Positions 26,383-42,881 of a DNA stretch of 64,000 nucleotides are shown piece after piece; positions within the stretch are counted from its first letter, which is position 1; each line of letters opens with the position of its first letter. The notes under the pieces are model-generated. The model saw only the letters and a program-made list of their open reading frames with translations, searched no databases and had not been told where the DNA came from. Position numbers and translations under genes: made by a program. Origin of the DNA: Neocallimastix lanati (nom. inval.) (taxonomy: Eukaryota > Neocallimastigomycota > Neocallimastigomycetes > Neocallimastigales > Neocallimastigaceae); assembly GCA_016946835.1 (NCBI GenBank), contig JACVTC010000032.1:645001-709000 (forward strand), written 5' to 3'.

Positions 26383-27780
26383 CAAGTAAACAAATATATA
26401 TATATATATAAATGAAATAATGGTTAATAGTAAAAGAAATTCAATAATAATATTAATAAGGATGAATTATTAAAATGTAATAAAGTTACGTTAATTTATT
26501 AGGTTTTGATATTGTTAATTTGTATTATGATAATATATATATATAATGTTGAAATTAAAGACTAAATATTAATTTTAACTATGAAACATACTAATATATA
26601 GCTATTTTTTTTTTTTTTTGGCTAGCCATACTCTGTATACAATAGAGTTTTTAAGAACTATGATAAAGCAGATAATAAAAATTTTTTGCCTTATAAAAAA
26701 AAATTGAAAAAATTGAAAATTATTGATTTACTTAGAATTAGTTTTTTTTTTTGAGCAATTTTTACTTTTTTATAAATTACAAATTATTATTTCATGTATG
26801 TTGTAGTCATTATAAGAATGTATATATATTTATATATAATTTATTTATTTATTTATTTATTTATTTATATAAATATTTTTTATTAATAATAATATATATA
26901 TTTATTTTTTTATTTTTATAAAAAAAAAATAATAATAATAAAAAAAAGAATATTCCATAATTATTATTTAAATATACATTAAATAAAACAAAATAGATAG
27001 AATATATATTAAAAATATAAAAATATAAAAAAAAAAAAATATAAAAATTAGAAATTGAAACTGAAATTAAAAAAACTTCTTATTATCAAAATGTCTATTA
27101 TTACTACTCCTTTTTACTTTAAAATAGCAACAAATTAATATATAATTATAAAAATAAAATAATAATGAAATATAATAATTATAAAAATAAAATAATAATG
27201 GAATATAATAATTATAAAAATAAAATAATGAAATATAATAAAATATACAGTGAAGTAGTATAAAATAGTAAAATAATAAAAATAAAAGTAAAATAAAATG
27301 AAAATAAAATAATAAAAATAAAATAATAATAATGATAATAAAACATTTTATATTTATATAATAAAATAAATTTATATAATAAATAATAAATTTTATGTAA
27401 AAATTGATCTTCTTTTTATTTAACTGTTTTATTTATATATATATCCGAAAATAAACTTTATTTATTAATATTTTGAAATTTTTGTATAACCTTTCCTAAT
27501 ACTTCAATATAACCAAAAGTGATATTAATATATTTAATATCAAAAGAAAAATGTTTTTTTTTTTTTTTTTTTTTTTTATTTTTTAAATAATATATATGAA
27601 TGTTTTAGAAAATTATAATTTAGAAGAACCATAAATATTTCTAAAGTTTATTTATTATATATATATATATTATTACATTAATTATTATTTAATTTCCTTT
27701 TTTTCAAGAACAACTTTAATGATTTAAAATAAAACATTTAATATTTTTTATATTTTCAATAATATTTGTCATCTTTCCAA
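25281..27780. other. AT-rich spacer downstream of the LRR gene
   Basis: Homopolymer- and microsatellite-rich, including poly(T) at about 25387-25416, poly(A) tracts near 25860-25970 and an AAT array at about 26336-26381. No coding or RNA gene is supportable. Confidence 0.6.
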
Positions 27781-27784
27781 TTTT

Positions 27785-28145
27785 TATCCTGGAGGTTATT
27801 GCTAAAAACTAACACATTCAAGGTTTATGGTCGACCCCGCAACTATCTCCTGAATTTATATAGAGTGATTCTTCATCATCTTAGGACTTTTTTCCCCAAA
27901 AAATAAAGTTGGTGTTCGTTCGCCATGGTGAGAGTACTTGATCTGTGAAAGGATCAGTATAATTATATTTCTCTCAATGGCGGTTCAAGAGATCACTGAA
28001 AAGAAGCTTGTCGAATAAAATAGCATATAGTATATGTCTTTCATATTAGCTTTTCATAGAGAGAGACTCACGTCGACTTCGAAAAGGAATAGCAAAGAAT
28101 CCAATGAGAGTCTGATTCATTTAAGAGAGAGACTGGAGATCCTAA
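27785..28145 (+). ncRNA. Candidate structured non-coding RNA or transposon relic (GC-richer island)
   Basis: An abrupt island of mixed base composition inside almost pure A/T spacer, with no domain-bearing ORF. Three hairpins can be drawn by eye. First, 27789-27802 with 27839-27852, imperfect. Second, CGCCAT + TGAGAG (27921-27934) with CTCTCA + ATGGCG (27971-27982): twelve pairs with a two-base bulge, enclosing a smaller hairpin TGATC/GATCA (27939-27956). Third, AGACTCA (28064-28070) with TGAGAGTCT (28105-28113). I compared it from memory with U1-U6, U3, SRP, RNase P and tRNA hallmarks and found no convincing match. Strand and ends are guesses. It could equally be the remnant of a terminal repeat or other transposon. 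Confidence 0.35.
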
Positions 28146-28563
28146 TGACTTCCCTTTTGTTAATTTCAACCAAAAACAAAATATATATATTTATCATTCT
28201 TATTTATTTAAATCAATTTTATAATAAAAAGAAAGTAAGAATAGTAAATGAATTAAGCATTTATAATAAAAAATAATACAGTAACCATAAAAAATTAAAA
28301 GTAAAATAAATAAATAAATATTCAAAATGCAAATAAAAATTTAATAAAATATTATTTCGATTTAACATTTTTTGTATAATATATTAGTATACAACTATAT
28401 AATATAATTAGAAAATATTATTATATAACAATATTATAAAAAAAGCATAATTAAATATCCTATAATTAATATTATTGATATTTTATTTTATTTAAGTTTT
28501 AATATATATTTCAATTTCTAATTTTTACTTTTTTTCTTTTCTTCTCTCTTTATTTTTTATTTT

Positions 28564-28597
<34 letters not shown>

Positions 28598-30942
28598 ATA
28601 TATATATATCAATATATATATTTGTGTATTTATATATTTCAAATATAATAAAAAAAGAATTATTAAATTTTCAAGTAAGCAAATATCAAATATAATTTAA
28701 ATTAATATAAATTACAAATAAAAACAAAAAAATAATAATAATAATAATAAAAATTATTTATAATTAGCAAAATAAATAAATATTTTAAATTTTGTTATAT
28801 AATAAATATTCATAATGTTCCTATCTATCTTTAATAAATGTTTAAATATGTTCTATATATCAACTAATATTATAAAGAATATAAACTTTTTTTTTTTCCT
28901 TTAATAGTGAATTAAATAAAATAAAATTATAATATTATTGGTATTGCTTATATACAATTTAATTACATAAAAAATCGTTAAGGATAACATACAGAAGAGT
29001 GTAACATTTTGAACAAATAGATAATGAAATAGTACATTTTAATTGTTAAAATTAATACACATTTTTAAAAATTGAAAAGAATATATATGAATATATTTAT
29101 ATATGTATATATATTCATATTTTTATTATAATTGTTTTCATTTTTATTTTTTCATTTTTTTATTAAAATATATGTCATTTCTTCATCTATATTGACATAA
29201 CATTATGAATTTTCGATATATATAAATATTAAAATATTATATATTAATTACTTCATACCTTTTCTTTTATTATTATTATTATTAATATTAATATTATTAT
29301 TTATTATTTATTTTTATTATTAATTATTATTATTATCATTATTATTTATTATTATTATTTAATTTTAAATTTCGTTCATCCTAAATAAAGATATAATTAA
29401 ATTTGTATATCTAAACCTTGATTAAAAAGTTTAAATAAATGAAAAATAAAAAAAGAGAAAAAAGAAAAGGTTCGATGAACATACTAATTATAAACTTTAA
29501 TAAATATAAATAACTGTTTATTAATTAATATACTTTTCCAAGTTTTGAAAAACTTGAATTTTTTAATTAAATATAAAGTTAATTGTGTAACATTGGTACC
29601 TTAATAAAATAAATAAAAAAAAATCGAAAATGTTATACAACTATTATTCATGAATATCGAATTTTAATGCTTATTAATAATACTAAATTTAATATTCTTT
29701 TTTTTTTTTTAATGAATAATTGAATAAAATTTTATTATATATTAAATCAATATATATCAATATATATTCATAATAAATAAATTATATATAATATATAATA
29801 TATATTTTATTAAAAATTGAATTATAAAATAATAAATTCAAAAATTTTTTTTCTTTATTATTAATATAAAAAAAAATAAATTTTTTCTTTTTTTTTTTAT
29901 TTTATTTTAATTTTTTTTAACAAAATTTAAAATTTGATATATTTTCAAAAATAGAAATATTTTAATAAATAGTTGATACGTTTAATTGAATATTATTATA
30001 AATTAATAGCAATTAAAGTTTATATAAAAAATATATATATATTTTAATATATTTTAGAAAAAATAAAATTAACTTTCTAATATTATAATTTTATATTATA
30101 TATAATTTTTTTTTTAATTATAAAAATAAATTAAAATATACAGTATATAATATAATATAGAATATATTAAAGTATAAAGGCTTAGAATTAATTACATCTT
30201 CACTTTTCATAAAATTTTTATTATAATTTTTTTTATTTAACAATTAATAGTCTTTCTTTCAATATTTTTTATTATTTCTTAGTTTTTTTTTATTATAGGA
30301 GAAATAAAAATTTCAATAATTAAGTATTTATTTTTATTTTTATTTTTTTTTTTTTATTAATTCTTTTATTTAAAATTTTATGGAATAATATTATTGACAA
30401 AATAAAGAATAAATAAATAAATGAAAATAAAAATTAAAAAAAAAAAAAAAAAACTTTTCATTTTTGTTAAATTATATGAATTTTTTGAATAACAAAAATT
30501 AAAATCAATATTATTTGAAAATAATAATATTGCTATTTAAATAATTATATAGGAATTAGATAATATTATAAAATAAATAATAAAATAAATGTTAAACTTT
30601 CAATAATCTTAAACAATATACATTTTGAAAATAAATATTCAAATCAAATCAAAATCTTTTAAAAATATAAAAAAGTATCTTTGATATTTAGTATTTAGTA
30701 TTAACTAGATTTTATATTTTATTTTTATTTTTTTTTTTTTTTGTTTTTTACATAATAGAAAATTTCAATAATATAATTAGTTATTCAATTTTATATATTA
30801 TACAGTCGTTAAAGAAAAGAAATAATAAAAAATAAAAATATTATTAGTTATTAAATAATATTAAAATTTATTATTAATTAAAAATTTATGTATTTGAAAA
30901 TACTAGTTAATACGTATGATATAAAAAAAATATTTAATAAAA
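28146..30942. other. AT-rich spacer upstream of the dockerin gene
   Basis: Poly(T)/poly(A) tracts (for example about 28568-28593) and simple repeats; no gene supported. The promoter of the dockerin-protein gene must lie near the right end. Confidence 0.6.
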
Positions 30943-32978
30943 ATGAAATTCAATTTAATTTTAAAATTTGATATAATATATTCATTAATTTCAATAAATT
31001 ATGCGATACCCATTAAAACAAAAATAAATAATATTAATTCAATAGAATATAAGAATGAAAAAATAAAAAGGGATATACCAGAGCCAAAATTTGATGGTAA
31101 TTTTATACCGCCTTTTAGTCAATTCTCATGGAATAATAATAAAGAAAATAATAGCAAACAAAATAATGATTCAAATGAAAAATTACCACCTGTACAATGG
31201 ATGAATAATAACAATAATGTTGAAAATGGAAATAAAGGTAATGAAAAAATAAATAATGCCTCACCGCCATCACCACCACTACCATGGTTAAATAATAATG
31301 AAAATAAAGAAACTAGTGAACAACTAAATAATATACCTATGAATCCAATATCATCAGAATCTTCAATACCATCAACTACTATCATTAATAATACCCAAAA
31401 TGAAATAAAATCCACTATAACACCAACTCCTATAATAATGTCAAAAGAATTAAATAATAATGATACAAATATTCCTGAAACTCAATCAGAACTTTATTCC
31501 TCAGTTACCTCAAATTCTTTTGCAACCAATATAATATCGAATTCATCATTAGAATCTCTCGAATCTCTACCATCAAGTGATATTAATGATTCTAATTCAA
31601 TGAATATTAAAATTGAAAATTTATCAATAAATATTAATAAAAATGCCGAATTAAATAATTCGACCTTTACCTTAGAATCTAATGAAAATCATTCATTCAT
31701 AAATGTTAATGATAATGAAAATATTAATATTAAAAATGACATTAATGATACCACTGAAATAAATAAAAACGAAAAAGAAAATCCTTTTAATAATAACCAT
31801 AATACTGATAATGATGATTTTTCATATACAAATTATGATGAAGATAGTATAAATAAGAACGATAATAATAATAACAATAATATAAATAGTGATGATATTA
31901 ATGATATTAATGAAATAAAAAATAACAATAATGATTCATTTGATAACAGCGCTAATAATTTAGATAATAGTATTAATGATACTTCGAATAATGATAATAA
32001 GGATAATGACAATATTAATAAAGATGGTAATAGTAATAATGATAATGATAATAATACCAATAATAATGATTTCAACAATATTAATAAAGAAATTAAAAAT
32101 AATAATAATGATAATAATGATGATAATAATAATAATGATAATAATGAAAATAATAATGATATAGGAAATGAAAATGTTAAAAATGATAATTCTTCAAACC
32201 CAAATTCTCAATCAAATACTAATGAAAATAACAATAATAATAATATTCCAAATAATCAAGATAATTCAAATACATATCAAGAACCTACTCCAATTGAGTC
32301 AATTGTTACAACAACTGTGTCAGTATTAAATAGTAAAGTATCAAACGAATTTTCAGAATTATTAATAATTATTTTTAGTGTTTAAAATAAAATATTAAAT
32401 TTCTTTTCATTTCTTTTCTTTTTTTTTTTTTTTTCTTTCCTTTTAAAAAAAATAATAAATAATAATAATTTAGCTGATTCAATTAATGCTGTTTGTTGGA
32501 CATTACCCAATAAGCCATGTTGTTCACATTGTAATATAAAGTCAGCTTTTAATTATACTGAATCTATTGTGAAGTTTTATGGAGAAGAAAATGGTACATT
32601 ATGTGGTATTAGTGATAAATGTTTAATTCAAGAAAATAATTCAAATTATAATAATATCAATATTGAAGTTACTGATAACAATAACAATTCAGTAAATACT
32701 AGTTTAATTTCTTTAATTGAGGAAGATATGAAAAACACTCAACTTAATTCAAATACTAGTAATAGTAATAGTAATAATAAAAAAGAAGAAACTTATATTG
32801 TAGTACCAATTTGTTGGACGACTTCCTTACCATGCTGTGAAAGTTGTGATGTAGTCACATCATCTAATCCAGTGCTTCATCAATATATTGGTTGGGAAAA
32901 CGATAACTGGTAAATATATTATTATTATTAATCAATTTTTCATGTATTAATTATTATAATGGAAGATATAAAATATCA

Positions 32979-33009
<31 letters not shown>

Positions 33010-33449
33010 AATTTAAATAAAAATTTAAATAAAAAAAAAAAAAAATAGTAATTATAACAAAAAAGGAAAAAAAAATAATTTATAAAATATAAAAAATTAT
33101 TTAGACAATTATAATTAAAATTATTTATTTTGCATTTTTCCTTTTTTTTTTTTTTTTTATTATGTTTTTTAGGTGTGCTATAAAAAATTCATGTTTATCC
33201 CAAATTTTAGGTCAAGATACAAAAAATGATAAAAATGAAGATAAAATTGATTCTTCTCATATAAATGAAATTAATGAAGAAAGTAAAAATCAAGAATATA
33301 CTGTTGAAAATACTAATTGTTGGTCTTATCCATATTATCCTTGTTGTGAAAATTGTAAAAATGCTCAAATACTAAGTGAACCTAAAAAAAATCAATATCT
33401 TGGATGGGAAAATGACAGTTGGTGTGGTATACCAGAGGAGTGTTTTTAA
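30943..33449 (+). CDS. Secreted Asn-rich protein with three C-terminal fungal dockerin (CBM10-type) modules
   Basis: Fungal dockerins attach proteins to the cellulosome of anaerobic gut fungi; this one shows no catalytic domain. Exons: 30943-32332 (or 32377), 32474-32909, 33173-33449. Donors GTAAAG at 32333 and GTGTTT at 32378 both keep phase, giving about 700 or 715 residues; GTAAAG is nearer the local consensus. The N-terminus is a likely signal peptide ending near INYAIP. Then come short Pro/Trp motifs (PPFSQFSW, PPVQWMNN, PPLPWLNN) and a roughly 350-residue Asn/Asp/Ser-rich region. Three dockerin modules follow (about residues 471-512, 577-617, 658-698), each with C-W, P-C-C, a third Cys, and a C-G-I/C-A-I plus final Cys; modules 2 and 3 share GWEND.W. 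The intron splits module 2 at its Trp-Cys. It may be a structural or anchoring cellulosome component; that role is inferred. Confidence 0.85.
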
Positions 33450-33876
33450 TATAATAATAATATTATTATTAAATAAATAATAAAAAGGAATTATTTAATG
33501 AATTAATAAATAACAATAACTAAATATATACAATAATTGAATATATGCAATATAAAATATAATAGCATTATTATTATTATTTTTTTTTATTTATTTATGT
33601 ATAGATTTGAAAGTAAAATAAGCATATATATAATATAATATAAATATGTTTTTTCATTATAAAATTTATAATAATAAATATTAAAATACTTGAGCTATCT
33701 TAAATAATAATAATAATAATAATAAAATTATAAAAATTAAAAATAAATAAATTTTTAAGAAAAAATATAACAAACATATGGAAAAAAAGAAAGTGATAAT
33801 AAAATAATAATAATTAATAATAATTATAATAATAATAAATTGAAAATAAAAAAAAAAAAATTCAATTGATAAAGAA

Positions 33877-33930
<54 letters not shown>

Positions 33931-34081
33931 TCAATGAAATAAAAAAAAATACAACTAAAAAAAAATAATAATAAATAAAATATAAAATAAAATAAAATAA
34001 AATAAAATAAAATAAAATAAAATAACAATTAAAAAATTAAATAAATATAATAAAATAAAATAAAAAATAGATTAAGATAAA

Positions 34082-34118
<37 letters not shown>

Positions 34119-34470
34119 GACTAATAAACAATGAACAAAAAAAAAAAAGGTATAATGTTTTCTATTGACCTATTGATATAATAATATTATTTAGTATATA
34201 AATATTTAATATATTTATTAATATATTTATATATATTTTTTTATTATTATTAAAAAGATTGTAAAAAAAAATTATGATATTAAAGAAAATAAGAATTAAT
34301 CAATGGAATATAATAAATTAATGTTTTTTTTTTGTTTTTAGTTTTTTATTTTTAGTTTTTTGTTTATAAACAAAATAAATAAATAAATAAATAAAAGTGG
34401 TATATTAAAGGAATTCATTTAAATAAATATATTTGAAATAATTATAATAATAATATAAATATTATTACTA

Positions 34471-34501
<31 letters not shown>

Positions 34502-34670
34502 ATTAATTATTATTAATAATTATTATTATTATTTAATATTATTATTACTTGAAAAATGTTTTATTCTCTATTAATTTATTTATATAATATTTCTATCTAT
34601 CTATTCTTTTGAAAATATTTTTTTTTTTTTGTTTTTTGTTTTTTGTTTTTTTGCTTTTTATTTTATAATG
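33450..34670. other. Convergent spacer between the dockerin gene and TFIIIA
   Basis: Both flanking genes end here. It contains AAT arrays (about 33890-33925 and 34086-34116) and an AAAAT array (about 33981-34024), plus A/T homopolymers. No gene or recognisable terminator signal. Confidence 0.65.
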
Positions 34671-38523
<3,853 letters not shown>

Positions 38524-39500
38524 TTTTTTTTTTTTTTTTTTTTTTTTTGATTTTAATAATTTTTATACAAATATAAAGTCAAAAGTAACCATTTATAATA
38601 TAGAAAAAAAATTATTAAAGAATTTTTGTTTATATATATAAATATTATATATATTATATATATATTATATATATATATTTTTTTTTATGAATTTAATTTG
38701 TTAAAAATTTTAAAAAAAAAAAAAAAACATTTTTTTAATTTATATTTCGTATTATAAAATTTTAAAATTTATATATAAAGATTAGATTATAAGGATAAAT
38801 TAAAATTTTTTTTATCTTTAATTTTAATTTTTATTTAAAAAACAAATAAAGACTTTCTGTTAATTTTTTTTTTTAAAAACAAAAAATAATAATAATAATA
38901 ATAATAATAATAAGTTATTAGCTTACTTTTTATTCCAATAGATAAATTTAAATAATATATTAGTAATGCAATTAAAATAAATAAATAAATAAATAAAGAT
39001 TGTAACTTATTTTTTTAACTTTATAAAATCAAATTAAAATATTTTTTATAAAAAAAAAAAATTGTAAAATTTTTTGTAATTAATTCTTTTTTATTCACAG
39101 TTTTAAATGTTATTTTAATATATAAATGTTCTTTCTTTTTTAATATAGTTTAATAAAATAACCATAGATAATAGCAAATAAAAATTTATGATATTATTAT
39201 TTGTTTCTATATAATTATCAGGTTATATATGTATTAATCTTTCATATATAGTAATAAAATATCTCTAAGTTAAATTTTTAAAATATATAAATTATATATT
39301 TAAGATTATAATTAATTCAATTTAATACATAATATTTAAAAATTTAAATATTTTGGGTTTTAATTTATATTAAAAATTTTTATTATAGTATAAAACAAAA
39401 ATTATTTATATATTTTATACTATATATATAAGAAAAAAAAAATAATTATTTATTAATATTTTTATGAATATTTAAAATTTAAAATTATAATATATTAATA
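38524..39500. other. Divergent spacer between TFIIIA and EAF7
   Basis: Carries both promoters. AT-rich with a poly(T) stretch just 5' of the TFIIIA start (about 38524-38548) and an AAT array at about 38888-38912. No other feature. Confidence 0.65.
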
Positions 39501-40823
39501 ATGGTATATAGAAAGCATAGAACTTCAACAACAAGCACAATTGAAACATCAACAAATGTTGAAGATTCAGTATCAGTTGACAATGAAGAAGAAAAAGTAA
39601 AATTCTATCTATTTTTTATTTTATTTTATTTTTTTTTTTTTTTATTTTTCTAAAATATATATATATTCATTAAAATTGACCTAATTAAGAACTTGATGAT
39701 TTTAAAATGTTTAATAAATTTTTTGCACAAATTGAAAAAAGAAATTATTTGAGCAAAACTTATCGATAATTTATTAATATTATTATAATTGATTTATATA
39801 ATATATGTTATAAATTTAAAATCTGTTTATATATTTAAAATATTAGGAAAATTCTAATGAATTATGGACACCAGAAATGGAATTAACATTTTTACATGCA
39901 ATAACTAAATTTAAACCTGTTGGAATACATAAACACTTCAGAATGATAAACCTACAGAGATATTTTAATTCAAATAGCTCAAAAAAACTATCGACACAAG
40001 AACTATGGAATAAATTTACAGAATTATATAATCAGGAAGCATTGGATGAACAAGTAAGTAATGTAATAAGTAAGTCCTTACAATAATGTAATAATTTTAA
40101 TAATGGAATAGAAATCATTAATGAATACAAAACCAAAAATTAAGATTAAAAAATAAAAATAAAAATAATTAAAAAAATTAGTTTAAGAAAAAAACTAATA
40201 AAAAATACTTTTTAACAAAATTATATAGAAATATGGAAAAATATATTAATAAATAATTGTCTAGTTAACAATATCATTAATATTATTTACTATTAATCAA
40301 TTATTTTATACATATATATACCTCATTTTTTCTTTTCATTTTTCTATATAATTTTAAATTGAAATTTTAATTATTCACTATATAGTAATAAAAATTTATC
40401 AAATATCAATTAGAATAATTAAATTATATTAATGATATTGTTAATAAAATAAAATAAATGTTTATAATCATAATTTAAATGTTTTTTTTTTTTTTTTTAA
40501 TCATTATATATTTAAATATAATTTAATATTATATTAACATTTATGTATAAAATATTATTTTATATTATCTACATATATATAAAGGCAAATAGATATAATC
40601 AAGAAGTACTAGAAGCGCAAGCAGCTAAAAAAAGAAAAACTGTATTATCACCAATACAAACAGATATAACAGAATTTGTTTTACCTTCAGAAGAATTTGA
40701 TGCTCTTATATCAGAACAAAGAAAGGCTACCTCACCAGCTAGTACATCACCTTCCCATTCAAGCGAAACCACAGAAGGTAAAATTAAAATCCAAAAAAAT
40801 AATAAATTATAAACATTAAATAA

Positions 40824-40879
<56 letters not shown>

Positions 40880-41203
40880 GATTAATAAATAATAAATAAA
40901 TGATTGTAATAAAATAAAAATACAATAATAAAAATTAATATCTTTATATATATATATTTATTTACTTTATTCATTCATAAAGTGACGTCACCTCCTCCTA
41001 TTACCACATCAAATACAACTACGGCGACAACAACGACAACGACAACGACGACATTAAAGAAAAATAGGGGACGTTCCTCAAGAGCGTCCGTAGCTCAAAA
41101 TGAAGAAAAATCCTCTAAGGCTCAAAGCCCATATACCTCAGGTTCACGTAGAACCACAAGAGCTAGAGCTATTAATTCACCTTCTTTAAAAAAAAAAAAA
41201 TAA
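39501..41203 (+). CDS. EAF7: Eaf7/MRGBP-family subunit of the NuA4 histone acetyltransferase
   Basis: Eaf7 (MRGBP in animals) is a NuA4/TIP60 subunit that binds Eaf3/MRG15 in the nucleus. Exons: 39501-39596, 39847-40053, 40585-40777, 40983-41203, all in phase, about 238 residues. Exon 2 is the CT20 domain (about residues 33-101): LWTPEMELTFLHAITKFKPV, GIHKHFRMINL, STQELWNKFTELYNQEALDE, closely matching the family pattern. Exon 3 is helical, with FVLPSEEFDAL, as found after CT20 in relatives. Exon 4 is a Thr run coded partly by ACG codons, then a basic Arg/Ser/Lys tail ending in poly-Lys. The 531-nt intron 2 is the longest here; the proximal acceptor AAAG|GCA was chosen because the next AG gives a stop. 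Divergent to TFIIIA. Confidence 0.87.
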
Positions 41204-41255
41204 AAAATTAAAAAATTAAAAAAATAAAAAATAAAAAATAAAAAATATATAATTA

Positions 41256-41372
41256 TAAAATAAAATAAAATAAAATAAAATAAAATAAAATAAAATAAAA
41301 TAAAATAAAATAAAATAAAATAAAATAAAATAAAATAAAATAAAATAAAATAAAATAAAATAAAATAAAATA
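41256..41372. repeat. (AAAAT)n pentanucleotide array
   Basis: About 23 uninterrupted AAAAT units just downstream of EAF7, probably in its 3' UTR or terminator. Confidence 0.93.
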
Positions 41373-41864
41373 ATAAAGAAATATAGAAAAGTTATAAGAA
41401 TAAAGTAAATAAGTAATTATTTATTCGTATCTATTACTCTTAATTAAAACTGTTTATTAATAAAAATAAAATAAAATATGAAAAATAAAAACACTCAATA
41501 ATATCCAAACTTTTCAAATACATAACTGATTGACCAATTATTTTTTTAATACTATATTCTTTTCCATCTTTTTTAACAATATCAAAAAAATTTTTTTTGT
41601 TTTTAATCTTCGATAAAAAATAATAATTAAAAAAAAAAAAACTTTTTAATAGTATATAAAACTTCCTTCCCCTTTATAAAGTTTTATCTATTCCCATTCC
41701 ATTTAATATAATTTTCATTAAAAAATTTATGATTGAATTTCTTTTTCTCCTAAAACTTTTGATGTACTTTACCTCAAATTATTTTTCTTTATATTAATTT
41801 TTTTTTTCTTCATAATATTTATATAGTATTTATATTTTATATTTTATATTTTATTTTATTTTAT

Positions 41865-41930
41865 TTGTTTATTTTTTTTTTGTTTATTTTTTTTTGTTTA
41901 TTTTTTTTTGTTTATTTTTTTTATTTTGCT
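41865..41930. repeat. 16-bp T-rich minisatellite
   Basis: About four copies of a unit made of a T run followed by GTTTAT. Confidence 0.8.
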
Positions 41931-42409
41931 AAAATTTTAATTATTTTCTTTCATTACTTTGCAAAAAAAAAGTAAATATATAAAATAATTTATATTTATC
42001 TATTTTATTTTTTTTTAAATTTATTCATTTTTCTTTTCTATTTTTATTTTTTCTTATTTATTTTTCTTTTTCTATAATTTTAATTTACTAAAAAAAAATA
42101 AATTGACTTAATAAGTTGCATTTTCTTTTTTGGTAATTAAAAAAATAACAAAAATTAATTTATAACGTAATAAATATAATTTATATTATTATTATTATAG
42201 TGAATATTTTTTTAAATTTTGTATTTATATTATTCTTTTTTTTTTTTGATAATTTTATTTATTTGCTTTATTTTATTTGTTTATTTTTATATTGTTAGAT
42301 TATAACGTTTATATATATTATATTACTTCTTTTGAAATATATTATTGTTTATATATATTTTCGATGTTTTTAAAAATTAATTGCTTTGCTCTCAGAATAA
42401 TTATTCCTT

Positions 42410-42881
42410 TTATTTGGTGTATTTACCAATAATGTGAAGAAGGAAAACTGCAGCAATGAAAGCAAGACTGAAAACTAAAACAACAACTGGATCACTATTT
42501 TTTATTAATGAATAAAAAATTAATACATTTATTTAATTTAATTATTTGTTTAAAAATAAAAAAATTTAAAAATAAAAAAAAACATACACTTTAAGTCCTG
42601 GGGTATCGTCAGTGTAAATCTTCATGACTCCTGGGTTTGAACGTACACCAGCAGCGGCAGCAGATCTATCCTTTCTAACAACCTTTCTCCTATTAATATT
42701 AACAAACAATTATTTTTATAAATTAATTTTGAGTTTCAAAATTTATATATTAATATATTTAGATCAATAATTTACCTTACGGTACCCTTTGGAGAAGTTT
42801 GACGTGGTGAAATAGTTGGGGAAGTAGAATCAGCCTATTAAAAATATATATATATATATAAAATATTTAATATACTTCCAT
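42410..42881 (-). CDS. Sec61 beta subunit of the ER translocon
   Basis: Small tail-anchored subunit of the Sec61 channel that moves proteins into the ER. Exons (complement): 42834-42776, 42689-42588, 42494-42410, plus a proposed first coding exon of only ATG GAA (42881-42876); about 83 residues, normal for the family. Diagnostic sequence: RRKVVRKDRSAAAAG, a short acidic loop (TDDTPGLKVDP), then one transmembrane helix (VVVLVFSLAFIAAVFLLHI) and the luminal end GKYTK. The stop just before the GCT at 42834 proves an acceptor there. The ATG-GAA exon is the nearest phase-0 solution but leaves a 41-nt intron, so the extreme N-terminus is uncertain. The body of the protein is certain. Confidence 0.9.

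Larger units (their letters stand above)
41204..42409. other. Convergent spacer between EAF7 and SEC61B
   Basis: Low-complexity A/T with a long AAAAT array (41256-41372) and a 16-bp T-rich minisatellite (41865-41930). Both genes end into it. No gene is supported. Confidence 0.7.

Noticed and set aside
28034-28276. Open frame of 80 codons overlapping the GC-richer island
   Set aside because: Half of it runs into A/T spacer; no domain; the island looks structured rather than coding.
39680-39770. A possible extra EAF7 exon in intron 1
   Set aside because: It ends in a stop shortly after, lacks a good donor, and the CT20 domain is complete without it.
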